64,000 nt of DNA. Source: a virus. The notes below the pieces were generated by a model. The model was not told where the DNA came from and ran no database searches. It worked only from the letters and a program-made list of their open reading frames with translations. The DNA is taken from positions 64,001 through 128,000 of IMG/VR virus record IMGVR_UViG_3300043410_001471. One strand, given 5' to 3'. A program made the position numbers and the translations under genes. Positions 10,256 through 18,411 of the stretch are shown here, one piece after another (positions within the stretch are counted from its first letter, which is position 1; the number at the start of each line of letters is the position of its first letter).

Positions 10256-10879
10256 ATGGGATATTTAAGTAATACCGAATTAACAGTTGATGCTATCTTA
10301 ACTAAAAAAGGTAGAGAAAAATTGGCAGCTGGACAAGGATTAAACATCACTCAATTTGCATTAGCAGATGATGAGATTGATTATACTCTTTATGAACCAG
10401 CACATCCACTTGGTTCTGCATATTATGATGCAGCAATTAAGAATATGCCAGTTTTAGAAGCTAACCCTGATGAAACGCAGGTGATGAAATATAAATTAGT
10501 AACACTTCCTAAGAATACAACTCGTATTCCTGTGGTTGAATTTGGTGTTCCTAATGTTTCAGTTAATCAAAAAAGTGGTGAGGTAGCATTATCTCCAACA
10601 ACATCTCCAGCCGGAAATAGAAGTTTAGGATACACTATTGTGTTATCTAACAAAAATGCCGGTGATATCGTAGGTGAAGGTGTAACATCCGATGTAGGTT
10701 CAGTACCTGTATTTATTGGTGATGATGTATCTGCAACAGCAGCAATTGCTAAAGGATTAACATTTAAGTTTATTCCAAACCCATCTTTAACTTCGACTAT
10801 CAGAACAACTATAACTGTTTATGGTAACGAAACGGGTGGTTCTCAAACTATTCCTGTAACCGTAACATATGTACAATAA
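10256..10879 (+). CDS. Virion structural protein of marine T4-like type
   Basis: The N-terminus (GYLSNTELTVDAILTKKG, then ITQFALADDEIDYTLY) matches my memory of a conserved structural protein family in T4-like cyanophages and other marine myoviruses, where it is annotated only as a structural protein. The remaining 120 residues are beta-rich with Thr/Val strands (TIRTTITVYG), as in an Ig-like domain. It has its own upstream ATATTTATA box and is followed after 7 bases by another structural gene, so the two form one unit ending at the 12.14 kb terminator. Molecular role unknown. Confidence 0.6.
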   Translation: MGYLSNTELTVDAILTKKGREKLAAGQGLNITQFALADDEIDYTLYEPAHPLGSAYYDAAIKNMPVLEANPDETQVMKYKLVTLPKNTTRIPVVEFGVPNVSVNQKSGEVALSPTTSPAGNRSLGYTIVLSNKNAGDIVGEGVTSDVGSVPVFIGDDVSATAAIAKGLTFKFIPNPSLTSTIRTTITVYGNETGGSQTIPVTVTYVQ

Positions 10880-10886
10880 TTAAACT

Positions 10887-12104
10887 ATGGCATTAATAAG
10901 AGATAATAGAGGAGCCCTTTTAGCAAGTAATATATCACAATACTTAGCAGGCGCAGCGAATACCGCTGGTACTCCCGTTGATACTAACGAATTAGTTAGA
11001 ATAATGAACCAATTTTTGGGAACTGGTGAACAAATCAGTTCTGATTTAACTACCATTACAAATGGTATTTATAAGAAATTTGGGGCAATTGATAAAGTAA
11101 CTAATAGAACTGAAATAGTAACTTCAGGTATTTGGAGTGGTGATACAGGTTCGTTAAACGCATTTTATACTTCAGCCGTACAACTTAATGGTACGACTGG
11201 TAAGTATTACTTAGATGTTTATAACGCAGTAACATCATCTGATACAGCAGAGGTTCAGTTTTCAATCGCATATGGTGATGTAAACGGATATGGTGCACCA
11301 ACATTAACACAAGATGATTCATCTACACTTCCAACGAAGGCAGTATATAATCAATTAAAAAATGTATTATTGGATTCAGCTGATACATATTTTACTGATT
11401 ATGCTGGAAATGAAATGACATCTTTCTACGCAATTAATGTAAATAGAGCAAGATACAAAGAAAGATTAGACCCAGGTAATATTTCAATTAACTTATCAGG
11501 TTCAGTTGGAATGGTAACTTTGATTGATAATAGTGGTGGAACTGATGAAAATGTAACAACTGCTGGTAGAGTTTACTATTTAGCAAGTGGTTCACTAAAC
11601 ATTGGTTCAGCATTAACTGCATCAATCAATACATATACGGCATCAAACGGACAAGGTTTTGGATTATTCTATCCAGATATGGGTGTTATTTTATTAAACC
11701 CATCCGCATTATCAGCATCCGTTGGTGGTAATTTGATGGCAGCTGGTGGTTCAACTACTGCACAATATCATCAATCGGGTTCAGCATCTGGTTCATTGAA
11801 ATTATTTGATGCATTGGCTAAGGGAGCTGATTTCCAAGCGAGAAGAACTGAAAATGTTTCTACATCACATTATTTCGTAAGAGCAAACAATAGAGAATTC
11901 AACTTCTCAAATAACCCAACATTCGTAACGGGTTCAGTTGGAGCATTTGTAAATTCATCATTCGAAAAAGACCCACATGTTTATATTACAACTGTTGGTT
12001 TATACAATGATGCAAATGAATTATTAGCAGTAGCTAAAACTTCAAAACCAATTGAAAAATCATTCGATAAAGAAGTAGCAATAAAAGTAAAGTTAGATTT
12101 TTAA
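10887..12104 (+). CDS. Virion structural protein, paralogue of the 12177 gene
   Basis: This 405-residue protein ends in a conserved block, YITTVGLYNDANELLAVAK followed by SKPIEKSFDKE and IKVKLDF, which I recognise from structural proteins of marine T4-like phages. The next gene ends in a diverged version of the same block (FITTIGLYDDD, VAVAKLPQPIK, FIVRFDL), so the two share a C-terminal domain. The central part is rich in Ser/Gly/Thr strands. It is immediately followed by a strong intrinsic terminator, which makes it the last gene of its unit. A tail or baseplate location is inferred from neighbours. Confidence 0.6.
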   Translation: MALIRDNRGALLASNISQYLAGAANTAGTPVDTNELVRIMNQFLGTGEQISSDLTTITNGIYKKFGAIDKVTNRTEIVTSGIWSGDTGSLNAFYTSAVQLNGTTGKYYLDVYNAVTSSDTAEVQFSIAYGDVNGYGAPTLTQDDSSTLPTKAVYNQLKNVLLDSADTYFTDYAGNEMTSFYAINVNRARYKERLDPGNISINLSGSVGMVTLIDNSGGTDENVTTAGRVYYLASGSLNIGSALTASINTYTASNGQGFGLFYPDMGVILLNPSALSASVGGNLMAAGGSTTAQYHQSGSASGSLKLFDALAKGADFQARRTENVSTSHYFVRANNREFNFSNNPTFVTGSVGAFVNSSFEKDPHVYITTVGLYNDANELLAVAKTSKPIEKSFDKEVAIKVKLDF

Positions 12105-12120
12105 GAGAGAGTAACTAATT

Positions 12121-12156
12121 AAACTAACGGCCCACCTTTCGGTGGGTTTTTAGTTT
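12121..12156 (+). terminator. Strong intrinsic terminator
   Basis: CCCACC (12131-12136), loop TTTC, GGTGGG (12141-12146), then TTTTT. Flanking AAACTAA (12121-12127) and TTAGTTT (12150-12156) pair as well, so the stem could work in both directions. It sits 16 bases after the stop of the 405-residue gene. Confidence 0.9.
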
Positions 12157-12161
12157 CAAAG

Positions 12162-12170
12162 ATATTTATA
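12162..12170 (+). promoter_or_regulatory. ATATTTATA box directly after the terminator
   Basis: ATATTTATA follows the terminator and ends only 6 bases before the ATG at 12177. A new transcription unit must begin here, which makes this one of the better-placed copies of the box. Confidence 0.55.
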
Positions 12171-12176
12171 TACGAT

Positions 12177-13361
12177 ATGTTAAAAAGAATACCAAAATCG
12201 GATATTAGTATTAGGCCGTTTAAGGCATATAAAGAGTGGAACTTTTCAAGTGGTTCTACTCAAATAGATATATTGGAAGCATCTGATGTTTCATCATCCT
12301 TATCTATTGGAAATATTACATCTTTTGCAAAAAAATCAATATACGGACAACTTAGAGCACAATTTTATAATGGATATGAAGATAATCCATTTTTAAGATT
12401 TGGTGATAAAGAAAATATATACGAACCATCCGAAGGTGGTAGGGATAGATTTTTAAGTGGAAGTGCTAAAGTAATTTCTATTCCACAAATATATGTTGGT
12501 GAAGGAATTAAGAAAGGGTCTGTAACATTTTTAGATAATGGTAAAACATATATCGATGATACGCATGGTAACTTAATTGATGCGGATGGTGATACTATTA
12601 GTGTTGTATCAATCGATGTTGAAGCCAATAAAATAATATTTACCGATATCCTATCAAATGATTATACAGCTTCTTTTCAAACTGCGATAGGGGATTTTGA
12701 TATTGAATTAGAAACATTCAATTTGAGATATGAGGGGGTGAATTATGATATGAATATTCTTTCATTCGATATTGAATCGGGTGTGATGGTAGTTGATAAT
12801 ATACCATTCTTAGAAGGAGCAGCTGGTGTTAGTAGAATTGGTAATGTATTTTATACACAAGGATTGATAGTAATCACTAGGAATGTCAATGATTTATTAT
12901 TAGCAAATTGGGATTTAACATATAAATCTACAAAAACAATATATGAACACGAATATCTTCTTATAGTAAATCAAGATGAATTCAATGTTTCACAAAATCC
13001 ATCGGCAATAGTAGAAGTTGGTAAAGAAGTAGAATTTGTAAAAGGTTCGGATGGTAAGATATATAAAGCAATTACTAATGCAGGAACTAAATATATTCGT
13101 AAAAAAACTACATTAGATAATGGTGATGTTTTAGATTTCAGATTTACATCATCTGTAAGTTCATCTACACATTTTGCTGGATTTGAACATTATGATTTAA
13201 GTGGTTCAGTAGATTCAACTGGTTCATTCCTTTTACCATTTATTACAACAATTGGTTTATATGATGATGATATGGATTTAGTGGCAGTAGCAAAATTACC
13301 ACAACCAATTAAATCGGAACCAGATATTCCTATTAACTTTATTGTTCGATTTGATTTATAA
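12177..13361 (+). CDS. Virion structural protein, paralogue of the 10887 gene
   Basis: This 394-residue protein shares its C-terminal domain with the preceding structural gene: ITTIGLYDDD followed by LVAVAKLPQPIK. The N-terminal 330 residues differ and begin LKRIPKSDISIRPFKAYKEWN, a start I associate loosely with tail-associated proteins of related phages. Beta-rich segments with Asp/Gly turns dominate. The start ATG lies just behind an ATATTTATA box and the transcript is probably separate from the upstream unit. The shared terminus suggests both proteins dock to the same virion partner (inference). Confidence 0.6.
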   Translation: MLKRIPKSDISIRPFKAYKEWNFSSGSTQIDILEASDVSSSLSIGNITSFAKKSIYGQLRAQFYNGYEDNPFLRFGDKENIYEPSEGGRDRFLSGSAKVISIPQIYVGEGIKKGSVTFLDNGKTYIDDTHGNLIDADGDTISVVSIDVEANKIIFTDILSNDYTASFQTAIGDFDIELETFNLRYEGVNYDMNILSFDIESGVMVVDNIPFLEGAAGVSRIGNVFYTQGLIVITRNVNDLLLANWDLTYKSTKTIYEHEYLLIVNQDEFNVSQNPSAIVEVGKEVEFVKGSDGKIYKAITNAGTKYIRKKTTLDNGDVLDFRFTSSVSSSTHFAGFEHYDLSGSVDSTGSFLLPFITTIGLYDDDMDLVAVAKLPQPIKSEPDIPINFIVRFDL

Positions 13362-13364
13362 TTT

Positions 13365-13373
13365 ATATTTATA
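13365..13373 (+). promoter_or_regulatory. ATATTTATA box before a small gene
   Basis: ATATTTATA starts 3 bases after the stop at 13361 and ends 16 bases before the ATG at 13390. Same element as at 5206. Confidence 0.5.
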
Positions 13374-13389
13374 GTAAACAATAGATAAC

Positions 13390-13599
13390 ATGTCAAAGAT
13401 TTTAGAATTATACAAAGCTGCTCAATCGGCATTAGGTGTTGATAAAATTGGATTTGATGCAGGTGTTGCAGCAAAAACTCCATACACTACAAATGATTTA
13501 AAAAAAGTAGATGAGCAAGTATTAACAGCTGCAAAATATAAAGCAGGTAGAGGTGGTGAATTAAAAGCAGAAAAATATTCTGATAAAGCAAAAAAATAA
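13390..13599 (+). CDS. Small Lys/Ala-rich protein, unknown
   Basis: The 69-residue product is basic and Ala-rich, with a helical N-terminus (ILELYKAAQSALG) and a lysine-rich C-terminus. It has no membrane segment, cysteine pair or recognised motif. It has its own ATATTTATA box and sits at the border between the structural genes and the DNA-metabolism block. The clean ATG, the box upstream and the coding character support a real gene. Function unknown; a minor virion or DNA-associated protein is possible. Confidence 0.55.
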   Translation: MSKILELYKAAQSALGVDKIGFDAGVAAKTPYTTNDLKKVDEQVLTAAKYKAGRGGELKAEKYSDKAKK

Positions 13600-13608
13600 A
13601 CCAATTTA

Positions 13609-14013
13609 ATGGCTAAAAAAGTTACAAAGAAATCTAGCAGCTGGGTTGCTAGAAAATACGGGTTTAAATCTGGTCTTGAAGAGAATATATCAATACAAAT
13701 CGAAAGTAAAGGGATTGAGGTTAAATATGAGTCCGAAAAAGTGGATTATATTATACCTGCTTCTAAACATACTTACAATCCTGATTTTAAGTTGCCTAAT
13801 GGTATTTTCGTAGAAACGAAAGGAAGATTCCTTGCAGCAGATAGAAAAAAACACCTGTTAGTTAAACAACAAAACCCCAATTTGGATATACGATTCGTAT
13901 TTTCCAACTCAAAGAACAAAATAAGTAAAACTTCAAAAACTACTTACGCAGATTGGTGCGATAAGAACGGATTTAAGTATGCCGATAAGGTAATACCCGA
14001 AGATTGGTTCTAA
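13609..14013 (+). CDS. Endonuclease I, T7 gp3-type Holliday-junction resolvase
   Basis: The 134-residue protein aligns by eye along its whole length with T7 endonuclease I, a dimeric PD-(D/E)XK nuclease that cuts branched DNA. Shared blocks are SGLE, IPASKHTYNPDF, LPNGIFVETKG and DRKKHLL. The T7 catalytic residues E20, D55, E65 and K67 correspond to E24, D59, E69 and K71 here, with identical spacing between the last three. The C-terminus (ADKVIPEDW) also matches. T4 itself resolves junctions with the unrelated endonuclease VII (gp49). It lies just upstream of primase and the SbcCD fusion, so it belongs to replication and recombination. Confidence 0.93.
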   Translation: MAKKVTKKSSSWVARKYGFKSGLEENISIQIESKGIEVKYESEKVDYIIPASKHTYNPDFKLPNGIFVETKGRFLAADRKKHLLVKQQNPNLDIRFVFSNSKNKISKTSKTTYADWCDKNGFKYADKVIPEDWF

Positions 14014-14017
14014 AATA

Positions 14018-14049
14018 TTTGGAAATATAAAATATTTGTCGTATCTTTG
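14018..14049 (+). promoter_or_regulatory. Bacteroidota-type promoter for the primase/SbcCD unit
   Basis: TTTGG (14018-14022), 19 further bases, then TATCTTTG (14042-14049). The gap between TTG and TA is 20 bases. This matches the known Bacteroidota consensus (TTTG, about 20 bases, TAnnTTTG). Confidence 0.8.
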
Positions 14050-14053
14050 TTTT

Positions 14054-14995
14054 GTGTTGAAAAGTACTGACAAAAATATCGTAGTATCTACGCTTTCTAA
14101 TGCGTTGGGTAGTTATTCCAATTTAAGGGGTAACGAATTAGCATTTTATTGTCCATTTTGTAATCACCACAAACAAAAACTACAAGTTAATACCGAAACT
14201 CAAAAATGGCATTGTTGGACTTGTAATAGTGGTGGTAAGAAATTGACTTCTTTATTAAAGAGATTAGATGTTGATAGAAAAACTATATCCATCATTAGAG
14301 AAATATATGGAGATTCCCATTATAATCCTCAAAACGAAGATGAAGGTACAAAAGTATTCATTCAGTTACCAAAAGAATTTATTTCATTGATAGATGAACC
14401 AAAAGGATTTAACCCAGAATACAAACACGCTATTCATTACTTAAATGAAAGAGGTATCACACAAAAAGATATTGTAAAATATAATATAGGTTATTGTAAA
14501 GATGGATTGTATGCCAGAAGGGTTATAATCCCATCATACACTTCAGATGGACAATTAAACTATTTTGTTTCTCGTTCATATTATGCTGAAGAGAAAATGA
14601 AATACAAAAACCCACCAATCAGTAAGAATGTAATATGTTTGGAATCTCAAGTTAATTGGAACGAACCAATTATTCTTTGTGAGGGTGTATTTGATGCGAT
14701 TACAATTAAAAGAAATGCTATTCCACTTTTAGGTAAGTTTCCATCCAAACAATTGGTTGAGAAAATCTTTATGAGTGGAGTTAGTGATATCATCATTTCA
14801 TTGGATAATGATGCAATCAATGAAGCATTAAAAGCAGCTGAATATTTTAGAAAAAATGGTATCCATGTAAAAATGATGTATCTTAAAGATAAAGATGCAG
14901 CTGATATGGGATACGAAAAGTTTTATGAAGAACTAAAGAAAACTAAAGAGTTTTCATCGGAAGAGTTATTATTAAATAAGATTATGAGTCTATGA
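14054..14995 (+). CDS. Short DnaG-type primase (zinc finger plus TOPRIM)
   Basis: The protein makes RNA primers for replication. It has a CHC2-like zinc ribbon (CPFC and CWTC, about residues 33-57) and a TOPRIM core with ILCEGVFDA and ISLDNDA, the metal-binding Glu and Asp-x-Asp. At about 313 residues it lacks the C-terminal helicase-binding domain of bacterial DnaG. The frame extends back to a TTG at 14036, but that codon overlaps the promoter -7 box, so I place the start at GTG 14054 (TTG 14057 is an alternative). Transcription would start close to the start codon, giving a nearly leaderless mRNA. The stop overlaps the next ATG (ATGA). Confidence 0.85.
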   Translation: MLKSTDKNIVVSTLSNALGSYSNLRGNELAFYCPFCNHHKQKLQVNTETQKWHCWTCNSGGKKLTSLLKRLDVDRKTISIIREIYGDSHYNPQNEDEGTKVFIQLPKEFISLIDEPKGFNPEYKHAIHYLNERGITQKDIVKYNIGYCKDGLYARRVIIPSYTSDGQLNYFVSRSYYAEEKMKYKNPPISKNVICLESQVNWNEPIILCEGVFDAITIKRNAIPLLGKFPSKQLVEKIFMSGVSDIIISLDNDAINEALKAAEYFRKNGIHVKMMYLKDKDAADMGYEKFYEELKKTKEFSSEELLLNKIMSL

Positions 14996-17900
14996 GTTTA
15001 AAAAAGATTTACCACATCGCAGACGTCCATATTCGTAATGTTAAAAGGCATACTGAATATAGGCAAGTATTTGAAAAGATGTTTGAGGAAATCCGTAAAA
15101 GAGGTACGGAAGATTCAATCATTTATTTAGCAGGAGATATTGCTCATGCTAAATTAGAACTTTCGCCTGAATTGGTTAGAGAGATTAGTTGGTTATTTAC
15201 GGAATGTTCTAAGCATTGTGAAACTATCCTTATTACGGGTAATCACGATTGTAATATGAACAATTCTGATAGATTGGATGTACTTACTCCAATTGTAGAA
15301 GCCTTAAATCTACCAAACTTTACATATTTGAGAGATACGCAAGTTTATTCCATTGGTGGAGTAGATTTCGGTGTATTCAGTATTTTTGATGATAAATCAA
15401 ATTGGCCTAAAGCAGAAACTTTAAGTGGAAACAAAAAGATTGCTTTATTTCACGGACCAGTTGATAACTCACAAACCGATATTGGATATGTAGTATCTTC
15501 TCGTCATTTCACAACCGAAATGTTTGATGGATATGATTTAGCCTTATTAGGTGATATCCATAAAAGACAAGAGATGATTTCTCCAAAAGGATGTAAAGTA
15601 GTTTATGCCGGTTCATTGGTTCAACAAAACTTTGGTGAAACTTTGGATAAGCACGGATTCCTTGTTTGGGATTTAGATACTTTAACTTATGAAGCAATTG
15701 ATATTCCAAATGATTATGGATATTACACTATGGATATTGATAATGGAAAAGTTCCTATTGTAAGTGATATGCCAAAGAAACCTCGTTTGAGAGTTCGCTT
15801 ATCTAATACCGATTCTGCTGATACTAAAAGAGTAATGGCTGAAATTAAGATGAGATATGGTGTTGAGGATTTCACAATTATCAGAACTGATTCATTGGCT
15901 AAATCAAAGACAGGTAATCGATTAAACAAATTAGATTTTGAAGATATTACGGATGTAAACTATCAGAACTCACTTATCAATGAATATGTTGAGAGAATGA
16001 TGCCTTTCGTAGCAAAGGAAGATTTAGATAAATTACAAACAATCAATAGAGATATAAATAGTAGAATTGTAAATGAAGATGTTCAAAGAAATATTCAATG
16101 GAAACCAATTAAGTTTGAGTTTTCAAATATGTTTAGTTATGGAGAGGATAACAAAATTGATTTCACAAAGTTAGGTGGATTAATGGGATTATTTGCACCA
16201 AACGCAACGGGTAAATCATCCTTATTCGATTCAATTTCATTTTGTTTATACGATAAGAGTAGTAGAGCATTCAAAGCAGCTAACATTCTAAACAATCGTA
16301 AATCAGAATTCGCTTGTCATTTACACTTTCAAATCGATGGGTTAGATTATCACATCGAAAGAACTGCTAAGACAATTAACAAAGGTAAGAATGTTAAAGT
16401 TGATGTACAATTCTGGAGACAAGATGGTGATGAGAAAACATCTTTAAATGGAACGGAGAGAAGGGATACAAATCAAATTATCGAACAATATGTTGGTAAA
16501 TATGAGGATTTCGTATTAACCGCTTTATCTTTACAAGGTAACAATGCACTATTCATTGATAAATCTCAATCAGAAAGAAAGGATTTATTAGCACAATTTA
16601 TGGGATTAAATGTATTCGATAAATTGTATGAAACTGCAACCGAAGATATCAAAGAGGTATCCGTTTTAATTAAGAATTTTAAGAAAACCGATTTCACTAG
16701 TGAATTGGCTGATAAAGCAATTGAATTAAAGGATAAGAAGGTTGAATTAAAAGATTTAGAAAAAGAGTTGGGTAGATTGAATGGTGATTCTACCGATTTG
16801 AGTAATAGAATCGTTGGATTGAGTGCAGAACTTACTCCAATGGATGGTAATTTGGATTTAGATAGTTTAACTCAACAACAAAATAAAATTGGTAGAGATA
16901 TTTTACATATTCTTGCAGAAAAGAAAGCAAAGGTAGAAACTATTGAAACATATACAACTACTATTAATGAATTATCTGCATCTATGGAAGATAAAAAGAA
17001 ATTTTATCTTTCAGAAACGGAATACATTGATATCGATAAAGCAAATGAATCATATGTTCAAGCGGAAAAGGATTATAATGTAGCAAACAATATTTACTAT
17101 GTTGCTAAAAAACAATTGGAAGCAGCAGAAGAAAAGATTAAACATTTGGATTCACATCAATACGACCCTAATTGTAAATTTTGTTGTGATAATGTATTCG
17201 TAAAGGATGCGATGAAAGCAAAAGAAGATTTGCAATCATTGGAAGTTAATGTGGATGAAGCTATGAATGATGTGAGTGGTTTTTCTAATATTATGGGTAT
17301 GTTTGAAGATGCCAAATCTCAATATGATACTATGTTGGATTTGAGAGGTAAGTATAGTAAGGCAATTGTTATCAAAGAGAAAGCAGAAGCTGAATTAGAA
17401 GGATTGGATACTAAAGAAGAATTATTAGAACACCAATTGGAAGTAGTTAAGGGTAACATTCAAAAATATCACGATAATGAAGCAACTATTAAAAAGAATG
17501 CACAAATTAACGAAGCGATTGTTGGATTAAAAAGAACTAAATCAGAAATTGAAGAAGAGATTAAGAAAGTTACAAAGGATATAGCCGGTGTAAATGGTTC
17601 TATTTCTTCCATATCTTCGTTTATAGAGGGGATAAAGAGTAGGATGGATGAAGTTAAGGATTTAGAAGAAAAAAACCGATTATACACCTATTATTTAGAT
17701 GCAGTTAAGAGAGATGGTATTCCTTATGAGTTGATTTCCAAAGCATTGCCAGTAATTGAAAATGAAATAAATAATATTCTTTCACAAGTTGTTGATTTTG
17801 GAATTGTAATGGAAGTGGATGGTAAATCAATTAATGCAAAAATCGTTTACGATGACCAAGAATGGCCATTGGAAATGTGTAGTGGTATGGAGAAATTTGT

Positions 17901-18150
17901 AAGTGGATTAGCAATCAGAGTTGCACTTATTAATGTATGTAATTTACCTCGTCCAAACTTCTTAGTAATTGATGAAGGATTTGGTACATTAGATAGCGAT
18001 AATTTATCATCTTTATTTATGATGATGCAGTATCTTAAAACTCAATTTGATTTCATTTGGATGATTTCTCACTTAGATGCAATGAGAGATATCGTAGATG
18101 GATTAATAGAAATTAAAAAAGAAAATGGATTTAGTAAGATTGACTTCTAA
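14992..18150 (+). CDS. SbcD-SbcC (gp47-gp46) single-chain recombination nuclease
   Basis: In T4 and bacteria this complex is two proteins: a Mn-dependent nuclease (gp47/SbcD/Mre11) and an SMC-like ATPase (gp46/SbcC/Rad50). Here both lie in one 1052-residue frame. Residues 1-340 carry the calcineurin-like signature: D11-x-H13, GD at 48-49, GNHD at 83-86, then HGP and GDIH. Residues 399-410 are Walker A (APNATGKSS), followed by a long coiled coil, a zinc-hook C728-x-x-C731, the ABC signature near SGMEK (964-968) and Walker B at D994-E995. No stop or internal start interrupts the join near residue 360. Expected role: DNA-end resection and recombination-dependent replication. Its 3' end overlaps a minus-strand gene by 20 bases. 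Confidence 0.92.
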   Translation: MSLKKIYHIADVHIRNVKRHTEYRQVFEKMFEEIRKRGTEDSIIYLAGDIAHAKLELSPELVREISWLFTECSKHCETILITGNHDCNMNNSDRLDVLTPIVEALNLPNFTYLRDTQVYSIGGVDFGVFSIFDDKSNWPKAETLSGNKKIALFHGPVDNSQTDIGYVVSSRHFTTEMFDGYDLALLGDIHKRQEMISPKGCKVVYAGSLVQQNFGETLDKHGFLVWDLDTLTYEAIDIPNDYGYYTMDIDNGKVPIVSDMPKKPRLRVRLSNTDSADTKRVMAEIKMRYGVEDFTIIRTDSLAKSKTGNRLNKLDFEDITDVNYQNSLINEYVERMMPFVAKEDLDKLQTINRDINSRIVNEDVQRNIQWKPIKFEFSNMFSYGEDNKIDFTKLGGLMGLFAPNATGKSSLFDSISFCLYDKSSRAFKAANILNNRKSEFACHLHFQIDGLDYHIERTAKTINKGKNVKVDVQFWRQDGDEKTSLNGTERRDTNQIIEQYVGKYEDFVLTALSLQGNNALFIDKSQSERKDLLAQFMGLNVFDKLYETATEDIKEVSVLIKNFKKTDFTSELADKAIELKDKKVELKDLEKELGRLNGDSTDLSNRIVGLSAELTPMDGNLDLDSLTQQQNKIGRDILHILAEKKAKVETIETYTTTINELSASMEDKKKFYLSETEYIDIDKANESYVQAEKDYNVANNIYYVAKKQLEAAEEKIKHLDSHQYDPNCKFCCDNVFVKDAMKAKEDLQSLEVNVDEAMNDVSGFSNIMGMFEDAKSQYDTMLDLRGKYSKAIVIKEKAEAELEGLDTKEELLEHQLEVVKGNIQKYHDNEATIKKNAQINEAIVGLKRTKSEIEEEIKKVTKDIAGVNGSISSISSFIEGIKSRMDEVKDLEEKNRLYTYYLDAVKRDGIPYELISKALPVIENEINNILSQVVDFGIVMEVDGKSINAKIVYDDQEWPLEMCSGMEKFVSGLAIRVALINVCNLPRPNFLVIDEGFGTLDSDNLSSLFMMMQYLKTQFDFIWMISHLDAMRDIVDGLIEIKKENGFSKIDF

Positions 18151-18310
18151 CCTTGTCAACTTTCAACACACTCGATTGAGGTTTGGTTACACCAACGTGT
18201 TTCTTAATTAAGTTTTCTACTAAACTTCCCATTTTGAACCCGTGTTCTTCGCAATAATTTTTGAGAAGTTCATGGGTTTCTTTTTTGATTTGTAACATTG
18301 CGTATTTCAT
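18131..18310 (-). CDS. 59-residue ribbon-helix-helix-like protein, only minus-strand gene
   Basis: The minus strand from 18310 to 18131 encodes a 59-residue protein beginning MKYAMLQIKKETHELL, continuing with NYCEEHGFKMGSLVENLIKKHV. A short beta-like start (AMLQIK), then helix, turn and a second helix (GSLVENLIKK) is the pattern of ribbon-helix-helix DNA-binding proteins, which act as dimers. The basic tail ends QSY. It converges on the SbcCD fusion and overlaps its last 20 bases. An ATATTTATA box in minus orientation lies 49 bases upstream. A regulator of the divergent region is a reasonable guess; the fold is inferred from pattern only. Confidence 0.7.
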   Translation of the reverse strand: MKYAMLQIKKETHELLKNYCEEHGFKMGSLVENLIKKHVGVTKPQSSVLKVDKVRSQSY

Positions 18311-18359
18311 AACTCTTTAGTTTTCTTTAGTTTAATAAAGGAATCATTAGTTTTCTAAA

Positions 18360-18368
18360 TATAAATAT
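18360..18368 (-). promoter_or_regulatory. ATATTTATA box facing the minus-strand gene
   Basis: TATAAATAT on the + strand reads ATATTTATA toward the minus-strand gene and lies 49 bases before its ATG. The box therefore occurs in sense orientation for genes on both strands. Confidence 0.45.
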
Positions 18369-18371
18369 GAT

Positions 18372-18380
18372 ATATTTATT
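18372..18380 (+). promoter_or_regulatory. ATATTTATT box, distal copy before the fibre gene
   Basis: First of two ATATTTATT copies in the divergent gap 18311-18411. It is preceded by TTAGTTTTCTAAA, which also precedes the box at 63789. Confidence 0.4.
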
Positions 18381-18389
18381 TTTTTAAGA

Positions 18390-18398
18390 ATATTTATT
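18390..18398 (+). promoter_or_regulatory. ATATTTATT box, proximal copy before the fibre gene
   Basis: Second copy, 13 bases before the ATG at 18412, the same spacing as at 5206. The rest of the 101-base gap between the divergent genes is A/T-rich and shows only the minus-strand leader. Confidence 0.5.
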
Positions 18399-18411
18399 TA
18401 AAAAGAGAATA

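Noticed and set aside
14036-14053. TTG at 14036 as primase start
   Set aside because: It lies before and overlaps the region of the TATCTTTG promoter box (14042-14049); a transcript from that promoter would not contain it. GTG 14054 or TTG 14057 is more likely.
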